Shown here in pieces: positions 19,735 to 31,223 of a stretch of 64,000 nucleotides of DNA. The notes under the pieces were generated by a model. It was given only the letters and a program-made list of their open reading frames with translations. It did not search any database and was not told the DNA's origin. A program made the translations under genes and the position numbers. The first letter of the stretch is position 1; each line of letters opens with the position of its first letter. Source of the stretch: Pohlia nutans (taxonomy: Eukaryota; Streptophyta; Bryopsida; Bryales; Mniaceae); contig CM040085.1 in assembly GCA_022496805.1 (NCBI GenBank), forward strand, positions 30,471,811 through 30,535,810. Reading direction: 5' to 3'.

Positions 19735-22584
19735 ATGTCTCGCATGAGCTCGGCCGTTGCGTCATCTTCCACCTTCACGCAGCCACTTGTGCGTCCTACA
19801 GATCTTCTCCAACTGCCGCAAAAACGGATCGCATGGCGCATGGCACCTCCTCACCGACCATGTCTTGTACACGTCGCTAACATTGGCTGGGTAAGTTTTC
19901 TGAATCACTCAACTCCACGATACGAATTCAAATGAATTTTGTGCTAAATGTTCCATCACGGCTCTGTTTAATTATGTAGTGTCCCAAGTCCTCTAGAATG
20001 CAAGCTTAGGATGGCATTCTTACATTTCGACACTGCTCAGTTCTAATAAGCGAATGCTTATCGTTGAGGTTCGTGAATCAGGTTCTGTTGCAAGCAATTG
20101 AGTCATAAAAACGTTTTAGATTGCGTTTTCTTGAAGACTCTGTTCTTAAGCTGCAAGTGAACATACAAAGATTTAAAAAACCGTAGTACAAACTGTTGCT
20201 GAATTAGGAACTGGAGAATGAGATTGTTCTTGTAACGAAAAACGAAGCCTCCTCAAATACCTTCACAGTGACGATCGTAGATGTTTGTTTTGGAACTAAG
20301 CAAAAAGAAACTAGGGTTTAACCGATTTGGCTGTGACTGCAGGGTGGTCCTGAAGGGGAACTGGAACCTCAAAATGAATTTGCACAAGACTCGGAATATG
20401 AAGACAAGGTTGAGAGACAGTTGCAGGCGGAGAAGGAAGCTCGCTGGCAGGCTCGAGAGGTAATTTACGTAGAGATCATCAGTACTTCTCTAGCTTTCCT
20501 GTTTTGGGTCACCAAATGGATTGAAAGCCTCTAAAAACTTTGGAGAGGTCCATATTTAGATTGCAAGGTTGTAGTGGGATATATTTCACTTTGTTTCCTA
20601 AAGAACTTTAGAAGCTAGATGAACTCATTATCAACTTCTAATCTTTCTGTCTCTTTTGCATACCTCCAATTTTTGAATTGGGCTTCAATGGGAGGGTGTA
20701 CTTCATTGAATTATTAAATTCACTTATTTCCAGGAGGTCTTGATTAAAAACGCAGGAGTGGAGGATTATGAATGTTTGTTGCACATTAGGGCTCCTAGTG
20801 TTGTCATGGTGATGCAGTGTAAGTTACAAGAAACAAAACCCTAAAGTGCCTTGTTAACCATATTGTTGAATCGATGGCAGGCACGAGTGGTGCCCAACAC
20901 GCATAGGGATTTGCTAGAATTTCTTCTGACAACCGAAGAACAGGAGATGGAGTTTGAGGTTGCACGTTGTCGTCCTCGGTATGTCTAACCTTCTGTTGTT
21001 CATGAAAACACTGAGCCCTCTTCAAGGGTGTCTTTTTTGAGTGAAGAAGCACCACTGTGAGGAGGACATTCAAGCTTTTTATGTGCATTGTGTCCTAGAA
21101 TGTGACGGATCAAAGTTGAACATTTTTGTTGTATGTTGCAGAAAAGGAGACACTATAAACCTCCATTTTCTTGTATGTTCACAATAGGCTTGTGCTTGAA
21201 TACCTGTGACTTAGGTTGATGGATATGTGCAAGGTTGACGGAAGATTTTTTTGCGTTCCTGGAGTCTGAACTTGGTAGCCTAAGATTTGCTGTAAACAAG
21301 ACAGCGGTATGTACATCACCATTGCTCTGCAAGATTAGTAAACCCCGTTCTGCACAGAATTCTTCACTAAGCTTATTCGTTTTGATAGGCACTTCCTGAT
21401 TACAAAATTTTGATATTGTAAGCACTCATAGATTCTACATCTTGCACGAACTCAAGAACACCATAATGGTATAGCGCACTGCATGCAGGATGCTACAATG
21501 GTGAAGTAGTAAACTTGGATTTTCATTCATAAGATGCTCTCTGACTGTACAGGTAGAGGACATGGTGGCAGAGTTAGAGCTTCTGGAGAAGCTTTTGCGA
21601 CAAAGCGTCGGTACTTTGCTATACTTTTTATCTCCATAGTTTTGCACAAAGACATTTGAACTGGAAAAGGATGCTATGGTTTCAGCCAGCCAATTGTTTA
21701 TTGAATTTATTCATTCATACTGTTGGTTGAATGGTTGTTGCAGAAGCCTATGACAAATTCGCTGGCGATCCTACGGGTGCTAAGGAACGGTTACTACGCA
21801 TTTTCTGCTCCAGGAACAAGAGCAAAACAGTAAGTTCAAACACAGTTTCTATTGTTTTTCTACATGCATTTTTATCCCTTAAAGGACCAAGAAGCCTAAA
21901 TTGGGCCTCATGTTTTTGTTAGCAGTTTTGAGTAAGTCCTACGTAGACTTCTTTTTGTTCAAATTTATTCATTGTTTGACCAACACATGCAATGTTCTTC
22001 ACTGATTCCAGTGATATAAAATTTGGTCTCATCTGAATTATATTTTTCACAATTTGATCAATTGAATTTGTCATTTTAAAACCATGAATTCTTGGTCCTT
22101 TAGGGGTTAAGAATACGCCACACTGCAAGCAAGTTGTTTGTCTAGTTTCCTTTCGTTTTCTTACATCCCTTTGGCGTTCACCTTCCTGGCAGTTATTGGA
22201 GATGGCAGAAAATAATGAAATTGATCGGTCACTATTGGCCCTTTTAGACGAGAACATTGCAACAGCTATAAAAGCAAATGAGGTAACTTATGGTCACTTT
22301 TTCACAGTTGATTACTTCCCATCTGTTTGAGCCATGAAACTATTCACTATGCTTTCTTGACACAGGGAGATACCAATCACAGTTTCTTTTCTTTTTGACG
22401 CAATTGGTTTATTCCATTGGACTTTTTAAAGGGTTGTACTTTAACAGAAGATGAGGTGAGAGTTCATTTGGAGTTTTTCGTATACATTTCAAGATCAGAG
22501 CTGTGGGAATAATGAGTGCAGGAGCAAGCGGCTGTGTTCATGGAGGAGATTCGTGGCGCTGTTGTGAAGTATATTGCCCTTTAG
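19735..22584 (+). CDS. At4g37920-like chloroplast protein, 9 exons
   Basis: Exons: 19735-19890, 20343-20459, 20734-~20818, ~20881-20978, 21234-21306, 21553-21610, 21744-21829, 22193-22282, 22522-22584 (TAG). About 274 aa. It resembles the uncharacterised plant protein annotated in Arabidopsis as At4g37920, chloroplastic (recognised from memory). Conserved-looking blocks: RVVPNTHRDLLEFLLTTEEQ, LESELGSLRFAV, NNEIDRSLLALLDENIATA, AAVFMEEIRGAVVKYIAL. The first 50 residues are Ser/Arg-rich with few acidic residues, as in a transit peptide. The rest is mostly amphipathic helix. The exon 3/4 junction is ambiguous: the strong donor at 20819 leaves phase 1, which fits only acceptor GCACGAG|TG (20887), whereas acceptor GGCAG|GCA at 20880 needs a phase-0 donor such as ATG|GTGATG. 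The protein looks shorter than the Arabidopsis one, so an N-terminal exon may be missed. AATAAA follows the stop at 22599. Confidence 0.8.
21876..22106. mobile_element. TTAA-type MITE, family A (copy 1)
   Basis: Left CCCTTAAAGGACCAAGAAGCC, right CTTGGTCCTTTAGGGG followed by TTAA (22107-22110). Interior text (TTTTGAGTAAGTCCTACGT, CCAACACATGCAATGTTCTTCACT) recurs at 44144, 48104, 55914 and 56449. Lies in the intron between exons 7 and 8 of the gene at 19735. Confidence 0.75.
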
Positions 22585-22913
22585 TTGCTGAGCCATAATA
22601 AAGCCCAGCAAAGCAAAGAGGAGTTGGATGAGCCCAAGAAATGCAAAGAATACAACAAACAATTCCTTGTAAACAATTAATCTCTATCTCTCTCTCTTTG
22701 CTCTGAACTGCTATGCATATAGATAGTCAAAGATTTGTTGTCTTCAGAATACACAAATGTATTTGATGTGTATTCCTCACTTTATGTTGCTTATTTTTGT
22801 GAATGGGCAACTGCAATGGATGACTTGAACAATTTTGGAAGGGGTTACTTTTTTGGAGATTTGCTAAAAATGTCATTTTCAACTTCAACTTGGGAGCCAA
22901 ATGCCTTGTTTAG

Positions 22914-23108
22914 CATAAGGCTCTTTAGCTTTTCTCTGCCACACCTCAAAATCTTGCCACTATTACCGAATCATTGTAGCAGATCCCCGAATCATGGCAA
23001 GTTCACATCATCTTTAGCTAAAGAAGTTGGGTGGTGAGACACTGTTGAAGTGTCTACGGTGCTACTGTTGAAAAGGGTGGACTGCAGTAACTGCTAAAGA
23101 ACCTTATG
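22914..23108. mobile_element. CATAAGG-family MITE, copy 1
   Basis: Inverted ends CATAAGGCTCTTTAGC and GCTAAAGAACCTTATG, 195 bp. Two relatives lie at 35685-35864 and 40650-41093. They share the text TCATCTTTAGCTAAAGAA and GTGCTACTGTTGAAAAGGG. Confidence 0.7.
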
Positions 23109-23883
23109 AGGGCCTTGATTAAGATATGGCTACACACTATTCGTGTGGGTGGGAGTTGTTGAGAAGAAGAATGAGTCACCTCACCTTTTCAACTTCAAGG
23201 TTGTGTCGTCGATCACCTCAAATGTTAAGAGAAAGTGTTGATGTAGCATGTCTAATTGTTCCACAAAATTTGTAGAAAATTTTGCATGTAAGTTCAAAAA
23301 GTCTTATGTTTTTCAAATTTTTGGGTCCCCTCGTATACCAACCTGGGGAAGTTCACAAATTGCTGATAATGGTTGTATGACCTTATTCTATTGTTTGTAT
23401 TCCTATTTTCAACCAAGATGTTCTTAAACTACCCCTAATGATAGTCTTGTTGGCACTACTAATTGAATTCCAACAATGAGGTTAGTAGTTTAGTATTTGT
23501 AACTTAGGTATGTGTAACCACTTGACTAGACCAAGAAAAAATGACAACTTTCGTCATGAAGAGTTAATCCTATTACTCTGGCCAGGGGTTCGAACCTCAA
23601 GTTTACAATGTTAAATAATAATAATAATAATAATTGAAAGAGCATCTTGTGATGGATGTATTAACCCTTAAAAGGATATACTAAGTCCCTTGGGCTAAAA
23701 TTTCTTAATTTTCAAACCACTTTGATCATGAATTGCTAATAATAGAGAAAAATTATGAATTTTTTTCAGATACCATTTGTGACAAGAATAATATGTCCCT
23801 ACATTTTTTAAATGTAAATTAATTTTACATTTTGAGGTTAAAACTCAAATATACTCATTTCTTTTTAAATTAGGAAATGTCCT
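23109..23883. other. Intergenic AT-rich sequence
   Basis: No gene. Holds an (AAT)n microsatellite at 23612-23637, a B-box-like GGTTCGAACC at 23588 without a matching A-box in order, and a lone CCCTTAAAAGG end next to TTAA at 23662. Confidence 0.5.
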
Positions 23884-23887
23884 TTAA

Positions 23888-25035
23888 CCCCTAAATGTCC
23901 TCACCCTTCTCTAGATTTGGAGAACTTCAAAGATGTCTTATAAAATATAACTAAAAATGATACTTTGAACTTGATATATGAATAAAAGTTGTACATAATG
24001 AATTTTAGATTCTATTCATACGGTTAGATCTATGATTGCTATCACCGATATTTTTCTATAAAATTTGAGATTTAAAATTCAAAGTTAATTAGTAAATTGA
24101 TTACGAATAAAATATTGACAATTTGTGGATGAATTTTTTTGTGATGAGTTGAAATGCAATACTTTAACCCCTACTTGCCCATGCGTCCATTTTTTGGACG
24201 ATGTACAAATTTCATCCAATTTTTCTCATCCGTCATGGACTTTTTGTAGTATGGATTTTTTACTATAGATTATATTGGAAGCTAGCTTCATGCATGTGTG
24301 ATCCGATTAGAAAGGGGATGATTTGTGAATTTTTAATGCCTTGTTTCATGTTGCAGTGATTCACAAAAAAATTCTAAAATCTTTGTTCAAAAGTGTTCAA
24401 AAGTGCTATTGAAAAAGCCAACTCATAGAATCAAGCAACCAAAAAATCTCCAAACAACACAACACTTAAAGTATTACATTTCAACCCATCATAACAAATT
24501 TCATCTACAAATTGTCAATATCTTGTTTGTAAGCAAATTACAAAAATAATTTTGAATTTTCAGTTTCAAAATCTATACAAAAATGTTGGTGATAGCAATC
24601 ATAGATCTAACCACATGGATAGAATCTAAAATTCATTATTTACAACTTTTATTCCTTCATCAAGTTCAAAATATCCCTTTTAGTTACATTTTATAATACA
24701 TCTTTGCAAAACTGCTCAATGTGGAGAGGGATGTGGGCATTTAGGGGTTAAATGTAGTGATTTTGGAGATTTTTTGATTGCTTAAATTTTTTGAGTTGAC
24801 TTTTTCAAGAGCACTTTTACACTAAAATCTTTGAAATTTTTGGTGAAACACTGCAATATGAAATGAGGCATAAAAGTTTCGCAAATCATCAACTTTCTAA
24901 TCGCATCACACATGCAAGAAGCTTTCCTATAGAAAGTTCAATAAAATTTCACACTGCAAAAAGTTCATGACGGATGAGAAAACGAAGTTTGCTTCTGTAC
25001 GTCATTCAAAATATGCATGGTTGGGCACTTAGGGA
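23888..25035. mobile_element. TTAA-type MITE, family B, split by a nested copy
   Basis: Left TTAA|CCCCTAAATGTCC (23884) and right end CACTTAGGGA|TTAA (to 25039). The interior matches the intact copy at 53368-53936 up to 24163 and resumes at 24752. The split is filled by the reverse-oriented copy at 24168-24747. Confidence 0.85.
24168..24747. mobile_element. Nested family-B element with exact TTAA duplication
   Basis: The inner element is bounded by TTAA at 24164-24167 and 24748-24751. Removing it and one TTAA leaves AATACT-TTAA-ATGTAGTG, matching the uninterrupted relatives (AATACT-CTAA-GTGTAGTG at 53640). It has CCCC...GGGG ends, is 580 bp, and is non-coding. Confidence 0.85.
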
Positions 25036-25569
25036 TTAAGGGTTGAATTGTGTGAAAACAAGTGATTTTTTAAAATTCACCTAAATAAAGAAATATAGTA
25101 ATACATCAAATGAAGAGTTTAAATTTAACATAGATATGACTGAAACTTTGTTTTGGCTTAATTTCATGTTAATGAGCTAATTTGCTATAATTTGGTATTT
25201 TGGATTGTCTTTTTTGCCTCAAATTTGAACCTAAGACAGTTCATGATTTGAACAACAAATGAAAGAAAATGATATCAAATTTGTTCAATTTTTCTTGCTC
25301 AATAGTTTTTCAGTGGAGTATTGCAATACTGTCATGAATGTGTCATTAAATTCATGTAAATTGAAAATGTGTAATTTCTAGCATACATTGAATGAATTAT
25401 AAATGACATTGATTTAGAAAGTGAAAGTCATTAATGGAACCCATATTAAACCATTAATCCCTTTTTAAATCATAAATAACTAAATTTAAGCTTTTTAAGT
25501 ATTAGTGTCAAAAAATCCTTGAATCAAAACTGAAACAATAGACTTATCTGCTAACTTGCTTTGAGTTTG

Positions 25570-26166
25570 AATAAGATCATATGAATTTTGTTGTAGTATA
25601 CTCTTATTTGTTCACTCCAAATAGTTAAAAGGTATGGAAGAATTTGGTGGCTCTCATTATTAGGTGTGTAAGAGTTAGGTGGTCTCTAAACTCAATAAGA
25701 ACTTTTTTGCTATCAAAATAGATGTTTTTTGAGTTCTCCATCAGCTTAGAGACCACCAACTTCACAAACTTGGTAAGTCATGTTTTCGCAATGTTTTATA
25801 TATGTTGTTGAGATGAACAGGGGTGATTACGTTCGACATACATTTTAAGTATATTTATCGTATAAAAAACGTATGAATGACATATCATGAACATGAAAAA
25901 ACACATCATGATAAAATTTACATGTTTGTAATATGCTCCTTTGTACGTTTTTTTTATGATAAACATACGTAAAATGTATGTCAAACGTAATCACCCATGT
26001 TCATCTCAACAACATACGTAAAACATTGCGAAAACATGACTTGCCAAGTTTGTGATAAAGCTCTTACACACCTAATAATGAAAGACCACCAAATTCTTCC
26101 ATACTTTTTAACTATTTAAAGTGAACAAATAAGAGTATATTAAAGCAAAATTCATGGATCTTATTC
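25570..26166. mobile_element. Foldback element with long inverted arms
   Basis: Left arm 25570-25860 and right arm about 25960-26166 are inverted copies (GAATAAGATC...ATTTGTTCACT...GGTATGGAAGAATTTGGTGG mirrored at 26087-26165; TGTTGTTGAGATGAACAGGGGTGATTACG mirrored at 25985-26015). No ORF of note. The stretch 25040-25569 before it is plain AT-rich sequence. Confidence 0.75.
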
Positions 26167-26170
26167 CATT

Positions 26171-26384
26171 AGGAGAGATATGGGGCCTCAAGAAAGCCCT
26201 TCCCTTTGTCAAACTGCTAATCAGCACTAAACCAAAAACAACCAATCAAAAATAATAATTAAAAATAATAATAAATAAATCAAGTTTTTTGAAAAAAATA
26301 AAAAATAAAAAATTGCAGTATGACGTGGCAGACCATTGTTCACATCAGACTGCGATTTTTTTTTATTTTTTTTTCATGTTTTTG

Positions 26385-26415
<31 letters not shown>

Positions 26416-26482
26416 ATCCCAGCCAGCTAAATTCAGTTGATCCAAACTGGGGGGGGCCTTCTTGAGGCTCCATATCTCTCCT
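26171..26482. mobile_element. MITE with AGGAGAGATATGG ends
   Basis: AGGAGAGATATGGGGCCTCAAGAA (26171) and TTCTTGAGGCTCCATATCTCTCCT (to 26482) are inverted with one mismatch. The middle is A/T tracts plus an (AT)n run at 26390-26414. Confidence 0.75.
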
Positions 26483-26774
26483 AATGAAACTCAAGGTGAG
26501 TTAGTGGATAACTCTACTATCGAAAACATGCTATAATCGCTTTTGTATTGCCGCAGTTCTGCTAACACAAAATATTACATTTTGTATCAATTCAATGTTG
26601 TTGCGATACTTTTGATAAAACAGTACTGCAATGAAAGCTCTTGTTGGAGTATTGTAACAAAACTGAAACAATACTTGAGTTATCCGAAAATAGAATTGCT
26701 TTTCAAGCGGAGTTCAAGTGAAGTTCTTTTTCTATAATTATATTTTCTGACAATCATTGTTCATGAACAGTTTC

Positions 26775-26945
26775 CATGGTCAAGGCTCTTGGCTTGGGAG
26801 AGCGTGTGGGAACTCTCCTTTAGCATCGAGGAGGTTACGAGTTCTATACCTCATGTTGGTGCAAGGCCTTGCTTTAGATTATTCTCCAACTCATTGGAGA
26901 CTAGTTTTGCAGTCTTTTGAACTCAAAACGAGTCTAAGGTGAGTT
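26775..26945 (+). mobile_element. SINE-like tRNA-derived repeat (weak)
   Basis: A-box-like TTGGGAGAGCGTGTG (26796) and B-box-like GGTTACGAGTTCTATACC (26831) stand about 37 nt apart, as in tRNA-derived SINEs. No clear tail. Confidence 0.35.
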
Positions 26946-26984
26946 TAAGGTTTCTTCTCACTTTAAGACACTCTTTTTGGTTAA

Positions 26985-27523
26985 CCCCTAAATGACAGAG
27001 GGGGTAAGGGCAAAACCTAGATGTGTTATAAAATGTTACTTCTACAACTTTGATGAAGTTTGGTCCAAAAGAGAAAATGAAAAGCATGATGGTCAGTAAT
27101 TATTTGTACCGTCAAACTTTCAAAAAAAAATTTAGACACTCATTTAATGAATTTAGAAGCATTTACCATTTAATATTCATGAAAATTACAATTTTTATTT
27201 TTAGAATTTGAAATTTGGTATGATTGGTTAAAACTAGACATTCTATTCTAAAATTTTTAAAAGCAAAAATTTCAAAGGAGAGAACATCATTACTTTCCCG
27301 AAATAGAAAGTATTATAACATTAGGACATTGCTGAGGTGTTTCTCTTTGAAAAATTCCTTAGTGAACCTCAATATTGCAAATGAAATGCATCAAACACTA
27401 GAACATGATCTCTACCCCTAATTTCGACAAAAAATCAAAACTCAAAAAATGTCATTTTTTGACCATGGGCAGTCATTGCTGTTTGAGTTGCGACCATAAA
27501 ATGGTCGATCGGTCATTTAGGGG
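26985..27523. mobile_element. TTAA-type MITE, family C
   Basis: TTAA|CCCCTAAATGAC at 26981 and GTCATTTAGGGG|TTAA to 27527: perfect inverted ends with TTAA on both sides, 539 bp. A 5'-end relative starts at 57156. Confidence 0.85.
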
Positions 27524-27599
27524 TTAACTCTACTGTTCAGGGTTATTATTTTTCATTGTAGAATAGTGCTCGGGAAATTTTTGGGCATAGTCGGTCAAG

Positions 27600-27780
27600 A
27601 TCGTAGTGATTCTAAATCCAACCGGTTACATGTTGACATCTTCCGGTTTTGCTTTATTCATTTGAGGTATATTCTATAGATTCCTTTAGAATGATCAGTA
27701 ATTCTCCTGAAGTCTTGAACTTCAACCGGTTATTTCTCAAACTCAACCGGTTCATCTGTAACTAACCGCCGGTTCTCCCC
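27600..27780. promoter_or_regulatory. AACCGGTT cluster upstream of the methyltransferase gene
   Basis: Three perfect AACCGGTT palindromes (27620, 27724, 27745) plus TCCGGTTTT (27640) and CCGCCGGTTC (27767) lie 320-480 bp upstream of the ATG. This density is not seen elsewhere in the window. AACCGGTT is the binding site of Grainyhead/CP2-type factors in other lineages; whether it acts here is inference. Confidence 0.35.
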
Positions 27781-28098
27781 GAGCCAGAAGCGCTGCGTGC
27801 ATGCAAAATATAATTGCATGCATGGAGAGTGGTCCCTCCGAATTTAGACCATTGTGACTGTGCCACGACATTGAAGGCAGAAAAAAAACCCTGGTACTGC
27901 ATTGTATAGCAGTCGTGGCAGTATTGTTTCAATTGCCCGGGTTTTCCTGATGTCGCCTTCGTAACTGGCTCCAGAGTCGGTAGGTTTTCGAGCGTTAGGG
28001 TTTGCCGCGGCGCGACATCGCCAATTGATGCCATCGCAATTTCCATTGATCTGATGGACTGAGGTTGAGAGCCAGTAAGTGAATTAGGGTTGAAATCC

Positions 28099-31000
28099 AT
28101 GCACCAACTCGAAACCTTCTGCGCCTTAGCAACTGCGCGCAACAACATCGGCATGCCGCAGGCCTCGGAGGTGCCGCTAACTCGGCCCGTGGAGGCACCA
28201 CCTCTGGCCATGTCGCCCCAGAAGGCCGTGGTGGAACTCCCCGCAACAATGAAACCCGAGGACGCCGTGGCCACAGCCGTGAACTCGGAAGGTAAAGGCG
28301 TCGTCGTCCCGGAGGAGGATCGCACGGAGCTTCTGGCCTCTCCATCCGAGGTGGAGAAGCTTGGGGCGGAACAGGGAACGTTCGTGGAGGGCCAAGATGT
28401 TCCCCGCCCGAAAGACACTGCCGCTGCCATCACGAAAACTAGCCTGTGCTCTTATTTCCGCAGTAAAGGCTGTAAACACGGGGAGACGTGTAAATTCGCG
28501 CATGGCGAGAGTGAGCTGCAGCCGCGCCCCGATGGATCCTGGGACCCGACGTCGGAGCGCTGTAAGAAGCCCGTCACGGAGAAAGACGCGGAGAACGAGG
28601 ATGGAGAGAGCCGGTATCGGAAATGCCTTGTCAATGTCCCGATGAATTGGAGTCAGCAGCGATTGAAATCTTTTCTTGACGAAAATGTGAGTCTCACTTC
28701 AAATTTGTGCCGTTTAATCAAGCTTCATGAAATGTGTGTTGAATACTCGTGTGTTTTGAGCAGACAGTTGTGAATGTTATGGTCCAGTGTTGGCACTACG
28801 TCCAATTAAGTTAAGAAACAGAGTTAAGCGAGGATGGAGAGAGCTGGTATCGAAAATGTCTTGTGAATGTCCCGATGAATTGGAGTCAGCAGGGATTGAA
28901 ATCTTTCCTTGACGAAAATGTGAGTCTCACTTCAAATTTGTTCCGTTTAATCAAGCTTCATGAAATGCGTGTGTTTTCAGCAGACAGTTGTGAATGTTAT
29001 GGTCCAGCGTTGGCACTACGTTCGATTAAGTTAAGAAACGGAGTCAAGCCGGTATCGACAATGTCTTGTGAATGTCCCGATGAATTGGAGTCAGCAGAAA
29101 TTGGAGTCTGGAAACGTGAGTCTCTCTTTTTGGTGCCGTTGCTATGGAATTAAGCTTCCCGAGATGAGTGTTAAATAAATGTGTGTTTCCAGCGGAGAGT
29201 TGCGAATGTTATGGTCGATTATGAATGGTATGGCCTTGGACAGGTAGTGAGTGTTGGATCTAGGTTAAGAAATCGATTTAAGCTGGAATTAAAAATGTCT
29301 TGTGAATGTCCCGATGAATTGGAGTCAGCAGATGTCGAAGTCCTTCCTTGACGAAAATGTGAGTGGTTTCTTTTGGAAACTTTGAACGAATTTGATACCG
29401 AATCACCATCACAAGATGAGTGTTGAGTGCATTTGTTTTTAGCAGAGTTCTGCCTGAACTTGGTGGATTGTGAATATTATGATCCAATGTTGGCGTTGAG
29501 CTAAGAAAGGTTTACTCTTCTGCCTGCTTTTGGAGGTGTCATCAATTAGCTAAGCTTTTTCTGAATTGTGCGCGCAGGGTGTTTTGTACACGAGTGCACA
29601 GAAGAGGAAATCCATGAAGGTGTGCTTTCTGGGATTTCGTTCTCAAGAGGAACTTACGAAGTCTGCTGAGGTATGCCCCTGCATTGCATATTTCACCTTC
29701 TCCAATTGCAACCATGATTAAGTGGCTTCCTTCTATCCATTCTGTGATTTTCGTGATGCTTTAAGTCTGAATACCGGTAGTTCAGCTCCATCGCCATATT
29801 AGAGTGAGATTGATGCCGTAGAAGTATTATTATTGACTCTTTTAATTGCTTATATTGCTTTGTTAGCCCAATAGAGAGTAGTCTAGGCTTTAAGTTCAAA
29901 AGATCCACCATTAGATTGACATAGTTATGAATGGTATGTCGATGTTAACCTAATAGGACATTAGATCTATACTAAAATAATGTCAAATTGTTTGTGATGT
30001 TCAAACTTTGCAATGTTAGGAAATCTTATTTGCAAATGAAAGTTATTCTTACTCAACACTATGTAAATGCTTAGGATGTGGTTAAAAACTGTTTAGAGAG
30101 GGACTTCGACTGCTTCAGCTGCAGTCCAACATATCGTTCTGGTAGTAAATGACTCATCCAATCCAGAAGTACAATGAGCGCTTCTGCTTGGAATGGGTAC
30201 GATGTAATTATCATGCACGATGGTTCAATACTCTAGCAATTGACCTTTGTAACTACACTATTGAGTGTTATCTCCTGCTAGAAGTGAGGAGGAGCAAGGT
30301 GTTAGTGAAGGATAGGAGCGTTAAAATCGTTGTCATCAAGTGATTAGCTTCTGAATATGTGGATACTAGATGACCAGCCAGTAACTTTTAGAGTTCGAAA
30401 TAGTGTAAGCAACACTAAATAGAATGTAGTGTGTACATTGCAATTTACAAATGGGATAACTGCTCTTGTTCTACTAATGAAGGTAATACGAACTTAATGT
30501 TTTGACATTTTTATGTCATCTTATTTTCTTCTGGTCTGAGCAGATCCTGGATGGAATGTCTGTGAGTAACAAGAGGTTGAAGCTTGCGGATGTATTACCT
30601 CGTGCATGGGAGCAAAAGGCTGTCGGGGTGACAGAGGCTGCTCTTGCTGGTGATAAAGAGGAGGATAATGGCAGGGAAGACCATGCAATGGCAGAGGATG
30701 GCTCAGGGGACGAAAATGAGAAAAAATCCTTAGAACCTTACAGGAACGTTACGCAGGTGGTGACCCCTCTTGCACACTTGCCTTATGAAGAACAGTTGGG
30801 AAAAAAGAAAGAAGAGGTCGTCCAAGTTCTCAAGCGCCTTGTAAGATCTCATACAGTGTCTCAAAAAGAAGTCCTCTCAGTTCTTGCTTTGATTCGGCTT
30901 CATGTATATTTGAATCTCTGTGCGATTCTATCTACATCTTTTGCGACCCTGCTCTTGCTTTGACTGTGTCTTAATTTGGGCGTACTTAAGCCGTATGTTC

Positions 31001-31185
31001 CGGCATGTTTCTCAGTGGGTTGCATCTCGCTTCTCAGATGATTTTTAGGATACTGTCTCTAGGCTGTTATGATTTGACCTTTTATTTTTTCTCAGGCCCG
31101 CAACATCAGGAAAGGATGTCCAGCTGGGATGCTTTTACCAGACTGGCTAGCAGCTGCAAAGGACCGAGGTGTGTGCTTAGTTCTG

Positions 31186-31223
<38 letters not shown>

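Noticed and set aside
23520..23640. Possible SINE or tRNA from GGTTCGAACC at 23588
   Set aside because: The A-box-like sequence lies on the opposite strand in the wrong order, and the B-box is close to palindromic, so chance is likely.
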